From Flavobacterium pokkalii (GTDB taxonomy: Bacteria; Bacteroidota; Bacteroidia; Flavobacteriales; Flavobacteriaceae), in the NCBI RefSeq assembly GCF_014596575.1, contig NZ_NASZ01000021.1:1-64000 (forward strand): a stretch of 64,000 bases of DNA, given 5' to 3'. The notes beneath the pieces were generated by a model, which saw nothing but the letters and a program-made list of their open reading frames with translations, did not search any database and was not told the DNA's origin. Numbering within the stretch: position 1 is the stretch's first letter; every line of letters starts with the position of its first letter. Made by a program: the position numbers and the translations under genes. Positions 51,457-60,763 of the stretch are shown here, in pieces.

Positions 51457-53922
51457 TTACAATTTGGCATTCAACTTTATATTAAAAACTCTTGTGGTCA
51501 TATAATTGGGCACTGCATATTCATTTTTGGAATACACATCGCGCACCCAGGTATTGGTAATCGCATTTTGATTATTAAACAAATTAAAAATTTCCAAACC
51601 AATAGCTAATTCTTTAAAATTTCCAAGCCAGTTCTTTTTATTTTTCATCAAATCGGTGTCAATTAAGACTTTAGAAAAACCAATATCCACCCGACGATAA
51701 TCATTCAAGCGGTTTTGATATTGATACGCATCGGCATAAGAAGGCGAACCTCCGGGCAATCCGGTATTGTAAACCAAATTCAAATACAATCGCATACTGG
51801 GAATTGCCGGCATATAATCCTGAAACAATACGGCAAATTTCAATCTCTGATCCGTAGGACGGGCAATATAACCTTTATTTGCACTATTTTCTTCTGTTTT
51901 CAAATAACCAAAACTAAACCAGGATTCCGTTCCCGGAACAAATTCGCCATTCAGTCGAAAATCAATTCCCTGCGCATAGGCTTTAGCATTATTTGTAGCA
52001 ACATAACGTATTCTGACATTATCTATTGTATACGTATTTACATCCGTCAACGATTTATAATACAACTCCGAAACCAACTTAAAAGGACGATTCCACATTT
52101 TAAAATCATATTCATTCCCTAAAACCAGCTGAACCGATTGTTGCGCCTTAACATTCTCCTGAACCGCTCCCGAAGCATCCCGAAGTTCTCTGTAAAAAGG
52201 AGGCTGATAATAATAACCACCGGAAATTCTAAACAACATTTCTTTTTCCCAATCCGGTTTTAAGGTCAATTGTCCTCTGGGACTAAAAACCGTTTGCGAT
52301 TTTCCGGTAGCATTTGTACCGTTAATGCTCCAATTTTGCATTCGGGCACCAATGCTGTACCAAAGTTCCGCACTTTCCAAATCAGTTTTAGCATTCCACT
52401 GAACATATCCGGAAAGGCGGTTAATTGTATTATAATTTGTTGCAAAAACACTTCTGTAAGGCGCTAATGGCCCAACAAAAGAAGTATAAGGCTGATCTTC
52501 TCTGGAAAATTCTAAAACTGGCGGATTGATTGAAAATCCCGCCGAATCAATTACCTCCCACTCCATTACTTTGTCCCGAATAGATTCGCGGGTATATTTA
52601 ACACCAAATTCCAAATTGCTTTTTTTCCAATCGGCAAAACCTTTAATCTCGCTGTTTACAATCAAAGCATCCAGATCATTGCGGGCGTGATTCAGTTGCG
52701 AACCAATTCCGCTGGCATAATATGCATCATAAGATTCAGAACCTATGCTGCTTGTATTATCCGTTAAAAGATATTGTGCCAAAATATCAAAATATTCCTG
52801 TTCCTGAGTGTGATAAACGGAATTAATAAATTTGAATTTCAACTTATCCGAAACTTTATAAGTCGTTTTTAAAGCAGCTAAATACGTTTTATATTCATCT
52901 TTTTCCTGCCCTTCATAATACACCGTTAACACCTTTGGAGTATCCAACGTCCCGAATCTTGTCCGACGAATTAAAGGCTGATAATTGTATTTATTTTGCG
53001 AAAGATTCCCTAAAAAACCCCATTGCCACTTATCCGATGCTTTATAAGTTACATTGGTTTGAACATCTGCAAAAGAAGGCGTATAATTCGTTTCCGTATC
53101 CTGACTATTTACTAAAAGACTGTTATTTCGATAACGAACACCAGTTACCGAAGACCATTTTTTATCTTTTGAAACCAAATCCAGAGCCAGGCTTCCGCCC
53201 AGAAAACTGGCTTCAAAAGCAGCTCCAAACTGCTTTGGATTGCGATACGTAATATCTAAAACCGAAGACAACTTATCGCCGTATTTTGCCTGAAATCCGC
53301 CGGCTGAGAAATTTACATTTTGAACTAAATCGGTATTCGTAAAACTCAAACCTTCCTGTTGTCCGGAACGAATTAAAAACGGACGATAAATTTCAATTTC
53401 GTTGACATAGACCAAATTTTCATCATAATTTCCGCCACGAACCGCATATTGCGTACTCATTTCGTTATTAGAATTCACTCCTGCCATTGTTTTCAACACA
53501 TTTTCAATTCCGGCATTCGCTCCCGGAATTTTCTTAATCGTTTCAGCCGAAAGTGTGGTTATGCCCTGAATTTGAGATTTCCGGTCTCTGCTTACCAAAA
53601 CCTCACCCATTTGTTCCTCCTGCTCGTTCATAACCAAATTTAACTCGTAATCATAGCTGTTTTTCAACAACAAAGCAACAGTAGCCTTTTTATAGGTTAG
53701 ATGTGTAAAAAGTAAATTAACTTTCTTATTTACCGGAACTTTTATAGAATAATACCCTTTCGCATTCGATTGGGTAGTATGCCCAGAAAATGAAATATTT
53801 ACATTGCTCACAGGTCGATTTTGAGCATCAAAGATGATTCCTTTTACTTTTGCCAACTGTGCAAAAGCTGAAAAAGAAACCCAAAACAAAATAAAACCGA
53901 AACGAAATCTGACGCTCTTCAA
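51457..53922 (-). CDS. TonB-dependent receptor
   Basis: 821 residues with a signal peptide (FGFILFWVSFSAFAQ) and an N-terminal carboxypeptidase-regulatory-like domain (about 25-105, KVKGIIFDAQNRPVSNVNISF). A plug domain follows (about 120-225, with YAVRGGNYDENLVYVNEIEIY), then a 22-strand-type barrel ending KLNAKL. The layout is that of Bacteroidetes outer-membrane importers. No SusD partner lies nearby; instead an exported M23 peptidase gene sits 12 bases upstream in the same operon. The ligand is unknown. Confidence 0.94.
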   Translation of the reverse strand: MKSVRFRFGFILFWVSFSAFAQLAKVKGIIFDAQNRPVSNVNISFSGHTTQSNAKGYYSIKVPVNKKVNLLFTHLTYKKATVALLLKNSYDYELNLVMNEQEEQMGEVLVSRDRKSQIQGITTLSAETIKKIPGANAGIENVLKTMAGVNSNNEMSTQYAVRGGNYDENLVYVNEIEIYRPFLIRSGQQEGLSFTNTDLVQNVNFSAGGFQAKYGDKLSSVLDITYRNPKQFGAAFEASFLGGSLALDLVSKDKKWSSVTGVRYRNNSLLVNSQDTETNYTPSFADVQTNVTYKASDKWQWGFLGNLSQNKYNYQPLIRRTRFGTLDTPKVLTVYYEGQEKDEYKTYLAALKTTYKVSDKLKFKFINSVYHTQEQEYFDILAQYLLTDNTSSIGSESYDAYYASGIGSQLNHARNDLDALIVNSEIKGFADWKKSNLEFGVKYTRESIRDKVMEWEVIDSAGFSINPPVLEFSREDQPYTSFVGPLAPYRSVFATNYNTINRLSGYVQWNAKTDLESAELWYSIGARMQNWSINGTNATGKSQTVFSPRGQLTLKPDWEKEMLFRISGGYYYQPPFYRELRDASGAVQENVKAQQSVQLVLGNEYDFKMWNRPFKLVSELYYKSLTDVNTYTIDNVRIRYVATNNAKAYAQGIDFRLNGEFVPGTESWFSFGYLKTEENSANKGYIARPTDQRLKFAVLFQDYMPAIPSMRLYLNLVYNTGLPGGSPSYADAYQYQNRLNDYRRVDIGFSKVLIDTDLMKNKKNWLGNFKELAIGLEIFNLFNNQNAITNTWVRDVYSKNEYAVPNYMTTRVFNIKLNAKL

Positions 53923-53934
53923 AGTACCTGATTA

Positions 53935-55629
53935 TTATTTTTGACTTCTAAAAAAATGCGTCTCAAAAGTGGCTGCATTCCCTACCTGATCGGTTACAAT
54001 TACTTTTAAATCATTGGCTCCTTCGGCAACAATTCCATCACTAAAATGATGGGTTATTTTTCGGGTTTTATAATCGTATTCAAACAAAATCCAATTTCCG
54101 TTCAAATAACCGTTGTACGACTTAATTCCGGAACCACTATCACTGATGGAAAGCTGAATCGTTTTATCATTACTAATCCAACGACCTTCAATAGATTTTG
54201 CCATACTAATTGTTGGCGCAGTCGTATCCATTGCCAAAGTATATTTTCCCAGAGAACGCACTTTTGTGGCATACAAATTCCCTTTTACGGAAGTTGAATT
54301 ATACCCCAATCGCCCACTAGAACTTAAACTGGCAATATATACTTTACTTTTTTGTTCCTCCGAATATTTGTCGCTTTCCATTGTTATTTCAAAACTGGAA
54401 TGTACCGGAACAGTATCATCATGAACGGTTAAAGCAGCCCCATTCACCGCAAAATTCATCGCAAAATCATCATAGAAAGTTCCGGCTGGAAAAGTAACCG
54501 TCATATTCTCTTTTGAAAAGATGTTATCCTTATTGGCTTTTACAAAATAATTAGACTCCACTTTTTCTTTCTCCACAATCGGGCTGGAAGCATCAAAAGC
54601 AATCGGAATATTGATAATTGTGGTGTTTCCAAAATAATCAGCCACTTCAATACGATAGGTTGAACTTAAATTAGGCAAAACTGTTATGACTCCATTGGTT
54701 GCGTCAGTTTTAATAATACTCAGATTATATGGCGTTTTCATGAATAATTTCTGAACCCTTTGCGATGTTTTTTTATAACGACCGTAATCTATCAAAGCAT
54801 TCACATAACGCATTTCGTCAAAAGAATAGGTATCAAACTGGTAACCAAAAGAAGCTTTTCCATTCAAATAAGATTGAATTTTAAAAGCACCGTTTTTATT
54901 CCAGGAAACATTATCATAATCAACCGCTGAAACCCCAAAACCAATAGCTCCGTTAGCCAAAACTTTATTAGCCAGATAAGTTCCGTCTTTTTGCAAACTT
55001 AAATTCAGCATCAAAGGCTGTTTGGATTTATTAGCCGTGGCACCGTCTAGCGGATAAACATACACCGCCGAAACGATTGGTTTTTTAGTGTCTTTAAAAT
55101 TTTTGTCAAAACCAAAAAACATCGGATTGATAATTTTTTCAGTTTTTGTATCTCTGAATTCAAAATGCAAATGTGGTCCTTCGGAAGAACCTGAATTTCC
55201 GGAAAGGGCAATCACATCTCCTTTTTTAACAACTAATTCATTGGCTTGCGGAAACATCTCAATTTCATTAGACTGCTCTTTGTAATGCGTTTTTTTAATG
55301 TATGCTTCAATCGCTCCGGTAGCTGTTTGCAAATGACAATATACCGTTGTAAATCCGTTGGGATGATTGATATAAATAGCCTTTCCGTTTCCAAAAGGCG
55401 AAATTTTAATACGGGAAACATAACCATCGGCGGCGGCGTGAACTTCGAGCCCTTCTCTTTGCTGGGTTTTAAAATCAAAACCCGCATGAAAATGGTTAGG
55501 TCTTAATTCGCCAAAATTTCCCGACAACTGCATCGGAATCGCTAACGGGGGCTGAAAATAATCCTGTGGATAAACTGTTTGAGCAATAACTGCTCTGGAA
55601 ATCAATAGAAAAAAAAGAAAAAATCTCAT
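53935..55629 (-). CDS. Exported M23-family metallopeptidase
   Basis: 564 residues from ATG 55629, which begins a good signal peptide (MRFFLFFLLISRAVIAQ). The frame continues to 55713, but those residues are unlikely to be translated. The LytM/M23 domain (about 30-180) has the zinc ligands in HFHAGFDFK (HxxxD) and HLHFEF. The remaining 380 residues are beta-rich, Ig-like modules. M23 enzymes cut peptidoglycan cross-links or glycine-rich peptides. First gene of an operon with the TonB receptor; such pairs may act together at the envelope. Confidence 0.92.
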   Translation of the reverse strand: MRFFLFFLLISRAVIAQTVYPQDYFQPPLAIPMQLSGNFGELRPNHFHAGFDFKTQQREGLEVHAAADGYVSRIKISPFGNGKAIYINHPNGFTTVYCHLQTATGAIEAYIKKTHYKEQSNEIEMFPQANELVVKKGDVIALSGNSGSSEGPHLHFEFRDTKTEKIINPMFFGFDKNFKDTKKPIVSAVYVYPLDGATANKSKQPLMLNLSLQKDGTYLANKVLANGAIGFGVSAVDYDNVSWNKNGAFKIQSYLNGKASFGYQFDTYSFDEMRYVNALIDYGRYKKTSQRVQKLFMKTPYNLSIIKTDATNGVITVLPNLSSTYRIEVADYFGNTTIINIPIAFDASSPIVEKEKVESNYFVKANKDNIFSKENMTVTFPAGTFYDDFAMNFAVNGAALTVHDDTVPVHSSFEITMESDKYSEEQKSKVYIASLSSSGRLGYNSTSVKGNLYATKVRSLGKYTLAMDTTAPTISMAKSIEGRWISNDKTIQLSISDSGSGIKSYNGYLNGNWILFEYDYKTRKITHHFSDGIVAEGANDLKVIVTDQVGNAATFETHFFRSQK

Positions 55630-55748
55630 AGATGTCGTTTTTGCTAAGATAAAAAAACTAATTAGGAATGCTTTAGAAAAAAGATTTTTTTGTAACCAAT
55701 TACAGGACAACATTTTGATTATTTTATAATAAAAAAAACAATAAAATA

Positions 55749-55778
55749 TTGGAATAATAAAAACTAATACTAAATTTG
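55749..55778 (+). promoter_or_regulatory. Promoter of the coiled-coil protein-zapA operon
   Basis: TTG (55749-55751), 19 bases and TAAATTTG (55771-55778), an exact match to the consensus, 29 bases before the ATG. Confidence 0.8.
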
Positions 55779-55806
55779 TAATATTAAGTAATGATTAGGA
55801 TTAATA

Positions 55807-56097
55807 ATGAGTGTAATTGCAGAAATAATTGATACTCTTGAAAGTAAAGTTGAAAAACTGATTCTAAAACTAAAAAATTTAGAAAAAAACAATCAGGATT
55901 TAACTGTCGAATTAAATAAATCTGCACAAATCATACAAAAACAATCTCAGGAGATTGAAGCTTTAAAAGCACAGTATGAAACACTTAAAATTGCCAATTC
56001 ATTATTAGGCAGCGAAGAAAATAAAAGAGATACAAAGCTTAAAATAAATTCATTAATTCGTGAAATTGATTACTGTATCGCTCAGTTATCAGATTAG
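55807..56097 (+). CDS. Coiled-coil protein upstream of zapA (ZapB-like candidate)
   Basis: 96 residues, nearly all predicted coiled coil: leucine/isoleucine heptads run from IDTLESKVEKLILKLKNLEKNN through IIQKQSQEIEALKAQYETLKIAN, with a short helical tail. No catalytic motif. It ends eight bases before zapA. Size, composition and position suggest a partner of ZapA such as ZapB in E. coli, but I see no clear sequence similarity. Homologues may carry a misleading tRNA-synthetase label in databases. Confidence 0.75.
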   Translation: MSVIAEIIDTLESKVEKLILKLKNLEKNNQDLTVELNKSAQIIQKQSQEIEALKAQYETLKIANSLLGSEENKRDTKLKINSLIREIDYCIAQLSD

Positions 56098-56105
56098 TAT
56101 AAAAA

Positions 56106-56393
56106 ATGGACGAAAAGCTTAAAATTAAAATATCAATTGCAGACCGCGTGTATCCCTTAACGGTGGATCCGAGTCAGGAAGAAGGACTTAGAAGTGCTTC
56201 CCGAAAAATTGATACTATGATAAAGCAATTTGAAGAAAATTATGCTGTTCGCGACAAACAGGACGTTTTAGCCATGTGTGCCCTGCAATTTGCATCACAG
56301 GTAGAGCAAAAACAGATTGACAACGCTATCAACGCAGATGAAACGGTTGACAGAATTCAGAAAATTAATGCATTTTTAGACGAAAATCTCTAA
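56106..56393 (+). CDS. zapA: Cell division protein ZapA
   Basis: 95 residues of the ZapA type: KIKISIADRVYPLTVDPSQEEGLRSASRKIDTMIKQF (globular head), then a C-terminal helix LAMCALQFASQVEQKQ and onward that forms the coiled-coil dimer. ZapA bundles FtsZ filaments at midcell. Cotranscribed with the upstream coiled-coil gene; a 6S RNA candidate follows and then rny. Confidence 0.9.
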   Translation: MDEKLKIKISIADRVYPLTVDPSQEEGLRSASRKIDTMIKQFEENYAVRDKQDVLAMCALQFASQVEQKQIDNAINADETVDRIQKINAFLDENL

Positions 56394-56419
56394 AAAAACA
56401 AGACGTTCTTACATAACTA

Positions 56420-56590
56420 AGATACTGCCTACATTAGTACCTATTTGATAAACTCAACACTAACAAATTAGAATGAGCAAATCGTCACTACTATAGCAAG
56501 CCAATTCAGTTTGGAAGCTTGAACAGTGAGTTAGCTCAAAACTTGTCTTTACGAGTTTATACAAACCACTTAATGTAGGCTTTTTTTATA
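56420..56590 (+). ncRNA. ssrS: 6S RNA (flavobacterial type)
   Basis: The spacer forms a long rod. GCCTACATTA (56427-56436) pairs with TAATGTAGGC (56571-56580). After an open stretch, ATAAACTC (56448-56455) pairs with GAGTTTAT (56553-56560). A large central bubble follows. On the tip side GAGC (56475) pairs with GCTC (56534), TCACT (56485) with AGTGA (56525), CAAG (56497) with CTTG (56518), and CCAA (56501) with TTGG (56511). The closing stem runs straight into seven T, giving a terminator. This is the architecture of 6S RNA, which mimics an open promoter and holds RNA polymerase. The position after zapA equals that of ssrS in proteobacteria. Confidence 0.75.
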
Positions 56591-56610
56591 TATTAATTTT
56601 TTAAACAAAC

Positions 56611-58173
56611 ATGGACATATTAACGATCATTATTTCGGGAATTATAGGTGTTGCAGTGGGTTTTAGCATTGCTAAAATCATTGAAAAAAGTAACATTTCT
56701 AACCTTATCAAAAACGCAAAAAAAGAAGCTGCTTCAATCTTAAAAGACGCTAATTTTGAAGCCGAAAACATAAAAAAAGATAAAATTCTTCAGGCAAAAG
56801 AGAAATTTATCGAATTAAAATCAGAGCACGAGCAAGTAATTTTGGCTCGTGATAAAAAAGTAGCTGAAGTTGAAAAAAGAACGAGAGACAAAGAATCTCA
56901 AATTTCGAATGAACTATCTAAAGCTAAGAAAATCAACGATGATTTTGAAAGAAAAACAGCCGAATTACAGGCTAAAGTGGAGCTTTTAGACAAAAAACAG
57001 GCTGAAGTTGACAGACTACACAAAAGTCAGTTACAACAATTAGAATTGATTTCTGGTTTATCTGCGGAAGAAGCTAAGGAGCAATTGGTAGAAGGTTTAA
57101 AAGCAGAAGCTAAAACCAAAGCCATGTCTCATATTCAGGACACTATTGAAGAAGCTAAACTTACAGCACAACAAGAAGCTAAGAAAATCATCATCAACAC
57201 TATTCAGCGTGTAGGAACTGAAGAAGCAGTAGAAAACTGTGTTTCGGTTTTCAACATCGAATCTGATGACGTAAAAGGTAGAATTATCGGTCGTGAAGGA
57301 CGAAATATCCGCGCTTTAGAAGCTGCTACGGGAGTAGAAATTATTGTTGACGATACTCCGGAAGCAATTATCCTTTCTTGTTTTGACCCTGTTCGTAGAG
57401 AAATTGCGCGTTTGTCTTTACATAAATTAGTAACTGACGGACGTATTCACCCGGCACGTATTGAAGAAGTGGTGGCTAAAACTGCGAAACAAATTGACGA
57501 CGAAATTATTGAAGTAGGTAAACGTACCGTTATTGACTTAGGAATCCACGGCTTACACCCAGAATTAATCAAAGTTGTTGGTCGTATGAAATACCGTTCG
57601 TCTTACGGTCAAAACTTATTACAACACTCTCGTGAAGTTTCTAAACTTTGCGGATTAATGGCTGCCGAATTAGGATTGAACGTAAAACTGGCCAAAAGAG
57701 CCGGTTTATTACACGATATTGGAAAAGTTCCGGATACAGAAAGCGACTTGCCTCACGCTTTATTAGGTATGCAATGGGCCGAGAAATACGGCGAAAAAGA
57801 AGAGGTTTGCAATGCCATTGGAGCACACCACGATGAGATTGAAATGAAGTCATTACTTTCTCCGATTGTTCAGGTTTGTGATGCTATTTCAGGAGCCAGA
57901 CCAGGAGCCAGAAGACAGGTTTTAGATTCTTACATCCAACGTTTGAAAGACCTTGAAGATGTTGCTTACGGATTCAACGGAGTTAAAAACGCTTATGCGA
58001 TTCAAGCCGGTAGAGAATTACGTGTAATTGTTGAAAGTGAAAAAGTTTCTGATGACAATGCAGCTACTTTGTCTTTTGAGATTTCTCAAAAAATCCAAAC
58101 CGAAATGACTTACCCAGGTCAGGTGAAAGTAACAGTAATCAGAGAAACCAGAGCAGTAAATATTGCGAAATAA
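56611..58173 (+). CDS. rny: Ribonuclease Y
   Basis: 520 residues. An N-terminal TM helix (about 3-22) is followed by a long coiled coil (about 28-180), a KH domain ([28 protein letters not shown]) and an HD domain ([18 protein letters not shown] then [12 protein letters not shown]). Endonuclease that starts mRNA decay at the membrane. Length and order of domains are normal. A strong terminator follows. The 6S candidate directly upstream could be released by processing of a joint transcript. Confidence 0.97.
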   Translation: MDILTIIISGIIGVAVGFSIAKIIEKSNISNLIKNAKKEAASILKDANFEAENIKKDKILQAKEKFIELKSEHEQVILARDKKVAEVEKRTRDKESQISNELSKAKKINDDFERKTAELQAKVELLDKKQAEVDRLHKSQLQQLELISGLSAEEAKEQLVEGLKAEAKTKAMSHIQDTIEEAKLTAQQEAKKIIINTIQRVGTEEAVENCVSVFNIESDDVKGRIIGREGRNIRALEAATGVEIIVDDTPEAIILSCFDPVRREIARLSLHKLVTDGRIHPARIEEVVAKTAKQIDDEIIEVGKRTVIDLGIHGLHPELIKVVGRMKYRSSYGQNLLQHSREVSKLCGLMAAELGLNVKLAKRAGLLHDIGKVPDTESDLPHALLGMQWAEKYGEKEEVCNAIGAHHDEIEMKSLLSPIVQVCDAISGARPGARRQVLDSYIQRLKDLEDVAYGFNGVKNAYAIQAGRELRVIVESEKVSDDNAATLSFEISQKIQTEMTYPGQVKVTVIRETRAVNIAK

Positions 58174-58200
58174 TTACTCTCTTTAAAAAATAGAAATTAA

Positions 58201-58230
58201 AAAACATCCTCAAAAGGGATGTTTTTTTTG
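58201..58230. terminator. Terminator between rny and xerD
   Basis: AAAACATCC pairs with GGATGTTTT over a short loop, followed by more T. The opposite A-run makes it likely bidirectional for the convergent pair. Confidence 0.87.
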
Positions 58231-58233
58231 CTT

Positions 58234-59136
58234 TTACATTTTCTTTCTGGGATGAAACTGTTGTAAAACTTCGGTTAAAAATTTTCGATCCAAATGCAGA
58301 TATATCTCTGTGGTTGTAATCGATTCATGCCCTAACATTAATTGAATCGAACGCAAATCAGCACCGTTTTCTAAAAGATGAGTAGCAAATGAATGCCTGA
58401 AAGTATGCGGACTGATTTTCTTTTTCAAACCAATTTTAGAAGCCAGATTGCTAATAATGGTAAAAACCATTGCGCGACTCAACTGCCCTCCCCTTCTATT
58501 CAAAAACAACGTATCACTGAACTCTTTTTTAAAAGGAATTTCCGGTCTGACATTTTCTTTATAAATCGTAATATATTTTTGAGTAATCGGCGCTATTGGA
58601 ACAAATCTTTCTTTATTTCCTTTTCCGCTCACTTTTATAAAACCTTCCTCAAAAAACAAATCGGATATTTTGAGCGAAACCAATTCCGAAACCCGAAGTC
58701 CGCAACCATACAGCGTTTCCAGCATCGCCCGATTGCGCTCGCCTTCCTTCGCAGATAAATCAATTGCAGCGATTAAAGCGTCAATTTCTTCAACCGCCAA
58801 AGTATCCGGTAATTTTCGGGTAGTTTTAGGAGATTCAATCAATTCCATCGGATTATCTTCCCGATAATCTTCAAAAATTAAATAGCTGAAAAAACTTTTC
58901 AATCCTGAAATAATTCGCGCCTGAGAACGCGCATTAACCTGAGCCGAAATCATGTAAACAAACTGCTGAATCGTTTCTTCCTTAATTTTCAAAGGAGAAA
59001 TATCCACTTTATTTTGTTCCAAAAACAAACACAAACGCTCAATATCAAAAGAATAATTAGCAACTGTATTCTTTGACAGTCCGCGCTCTATTTTAAGATA
59101 ACTTTGATAACTTTTAATATAAAAATCCCAGTTCAT
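58234..59136 (-). CDS. xerD: Site-specific tyrosine recombinase XerD
   Basis: 300 residues, the normal XerC/D length. The N-terminal core-binding SAM-like domain (FYIKSYQSYLKIERGLSKNTVANY) is followed by the catalytic domain. Active-site residues: Arg in YGCGLRVSELVSL, Lys in VSGKGNKERFVPI, His-xx-Arg in SPHTFRHSFATHLL, His in LMLGHESITTTEIY and the nucleophile Tyr in the same segment. Resolves chromosome dimers at dif. The assignment to XerD rather than to a mobile integrase rests on length and its place among housekeeping genes. Confidence 0.93.
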   Translation of the reverse strand: MNWDFYIKSYQSYLKIERGLSKNTVANYSFDIERLCLFLEQNKVDISPLKIKEETIQQFVYMISAQVNARSQARIISGLKSFFSYLIFEDYREDNPMELIESPKTTRKLPDTLAVEEIDALIAAIDLSAKEGERNRAMLETLYGCGLRVSELVSLKISDLFFEEGFIKVSGKGNKERFVPIAPITQKYITIYKENVRPEIPFKKEFSDTLFLNRRGGQLSRAMVFTIISNLASKIGLKKKISPHTFRHSFATHLLENGADLRSIQLMLGHESITTTEIYLHLDRKFLTEVLQQFHPRKKM

Positions 59137-59162
59137 ACTACAAATAAACGACTTTTATACAC

Positions 59163-59194
59163 ATAAAAAAACCTCTCCTTTTCAGAAGAGGTTT
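59163..59194 (-). terminator. Terminator of the 59212 barrel gene
   Basis: AAACCTCT (59169-59176) pairs with AGAGGTTT (59187-59194). On the minus strand a run of T follows. Confidence 0.82.
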
Positions 59195-59211
59195 CATTGA
59201 AATTATTTTTT

Positions 59212-59685
59212 TTACAATTTGAAATTTACACCTAAATTAACCGATGAAAAAGTTCCGCCATCTACTGAAATTCCTTTATAAGCTACATAAAGTCCAGCAT
59301 TTTCCATTTGGTAACCAATTTTTGGTTGGTATAAAAATCCGCCATCATTACCTGATGGATTAACTCCAATTCCATAACCTAAATCAGCGCCAATAAACAT
59401 CTTATTTTCTAAGGTAAATTGAGCTGTCGCCGCTACAGGAATAAAACCAGCTGCATCAACTCCGTCTTTACCAAGATAAGCTGTATAGCCTGTTGTAATA
59501 CCCGCATCCAAACCTTCAGCCACATTCCAGGTATAACTCAAATCAGCTCCTAAGTTTACAGAATACCAATCTTTAATATCGCCTGTAGGCAAACCTACAT
59601 GAGCTCCTAATTTAAAAGCGCCACTTTGGGCATTTGTAAATGCAAAAGCAAACAATGCTGCTGCTGTTAAAATGATTTTTTTCAT
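59212..59685 (-). CDS. Small outer-membrane beta-barrel protein
   Basis: 157 residues with a signal peptide (AALFAFAFTNAQ). The mature part alternates hydrophobic and polar residues, has Gly/Tyr-rich strands (AFKLGAHVGLPTGDI, FIGADLGYGIGVNPSG) and ends in a C-terminal barrel signature SVNLGVNFKL. It should form an eight-strand barrel. Two more small barrels are encoded next to it, between xerD and aroQ. Function unknown. Confidence 0.85.
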   Translation of the reverse strand: MKKIILTAAALFAFAFTNAQSGAFKLGAHVGLPTGDIKDWYSVNLGADLSYTWNVAEGLDAGITTGYTAYLGKDGVDAAGFIPVAATAQFTLENKMFIGADLGYGIGVNPSGNDGGFLYQPKIGYQMENAGLYVAYKGISVDGGTFSSVNLGVNFKL

Positions 59686-59811
59686 GGTTGTGATTATTAA
59701 ATTAATAATTTATTTAATTAAAATTATCAAATACTTAAAAAACAAAAGCGACACCTACAAAAAACTTATCAACATTTCTATTAACAAGTATTTAACAAGT
59801 ATAAAATTTAC

Positions 59812-59852
59812 ATAAAAAAAGACTACTCGAAATGAATAGCTTTTTAAGAATG
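59812..59852 (-). terminator. Imperfect terminator of the 59869 barrel gene
   Basis: The stretch AAAAAGACTACTC and GAATAGCTTTTT pair with one bulge and one wobble. A T-run lies on the minus-strand 3' side. Confidence 0.45.
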
Positions 59853-59868
59853 TTTCATTTTAGATTCA

Positions 59869-60435
59869 TTAGAATTTGTAAGCAACTGCAATAGCAATAT
59901 TACTATTGTGCAATTTTTCACTTCCTGAATCTTTTGCAATATTACTTAAACCAAAACCATATCTGGCACCAATATTTACATTTTCAGCTACATCATAACC
60001 AGCACCAACATTTAAACTAAAATCAGTACTTTTAAAATAATCTTTAATATCTATACTAACTCCTTCAGCCTTACCATTTGCCGATAATAAAAACCCAATT
60101 TGAGGTCCAGCTTCTAAACTGAATCCATCAGCTACATAAAATTTAGCCATTACCGGAACATTTAAATAAGACATATTGAAATTCACATCTGTTCCTTCTT
60201 CTTCAATTTTTGTTCCTTGCAAAGAATACAAAACCTCAGGTTGAACAGAAAATTTATCAGAAACTTTAATTTCAACAAGACCTCCTGCTTGAAATCCAGC
60301 CTTGATTGAGTTGTTTTCAACATCTCCAGTAAAGTTAGATAAGTTCAAGCCTGCCTTCACTCCAAATTTTACTTCTTGTGCGTTAGCGAATCCAAAAGCA
60401 AACATTGCTGCTACTGTTAAAATAATTTTTTTCAT
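59869..60435 (-). CDS. Outer-membrane beta-barrel (porin-family) protein
   Basis: 188 residues with a signal peptide (AAMFAFGFANAQ) and a PorT/OmpW-like small barrel. The opening EVKFGVKAGLNLSNFTGD is followed by LVEIKVSDKFSVQPEVLYSLQGTKI, and the protein ends NSNIAIAVAYKF. It is paralogous to the protein encoded divergently at 60764, matching segment by segment, so they come from a duplication. Function unknown. Confidence 0.87.
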   Translation of the reverse strand: MKKIILTVAAMFAFGFANAQEVKFGVKAGLNLSNFTGDVENNSIKAGFQAGGLVEIKVSDKFSVQPEVLYSLQGTKIEEEGTDVNFNMSYLNVPVMAKFYVADGFSLEAGPQIGFLLSANGKAEGVSIDIKDYFKSTDFSLNVGAGYDVAENVNIGARYGFGLSNIAKDSGSEKLHNSNIAIAVAYKF

Positions 60436-60462
60436 AATTTTTTATTTGTTAAAATTTTGCTG

Positions 60463-60494
60463 CAAACCTAAAACATTTACTACTTAAAAACCAA
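60463..60494 (-). promoter_or_regulatory. Promoter of the 59869 barrel gene
   Basis: Minus strand: TTG (60494-60492), 21 bases and TAGGTTTG (60470-60463), about 27 bases before the ATG. Confidence 0.6.
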
Positions 60495-60763
60495 ATTTTA
60501 TGTTAAAACAAAAACTGCTAAATAACTCAAAAACATATTATATAAAAACCAAAACAAACTACAAATCAGATATTTAAAACCTATCATATCACTAAATTTA
60601 GTGATTTTTTGAAAAAATTAAACAAAATCATTTCTGAAGTTTTAACTTACAAATAAATCAAGACTTAAAAATTGTTTTTTGACTTATTTATATTAAGTAT
60701 TACAATAAAATAAGTCATTTATCTGTTTTATATTTACAATCTCAAATCTTAAAACAAAAAAAA

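Noticed and set aside
58234..59136. XerD as the integrase of the small islands seen at 32-34 kb
   Set aside because: Length, motif set and setting are those of the housekeeping recombinase, 24 kb away. Nothing links it to the 60-bp repeats.
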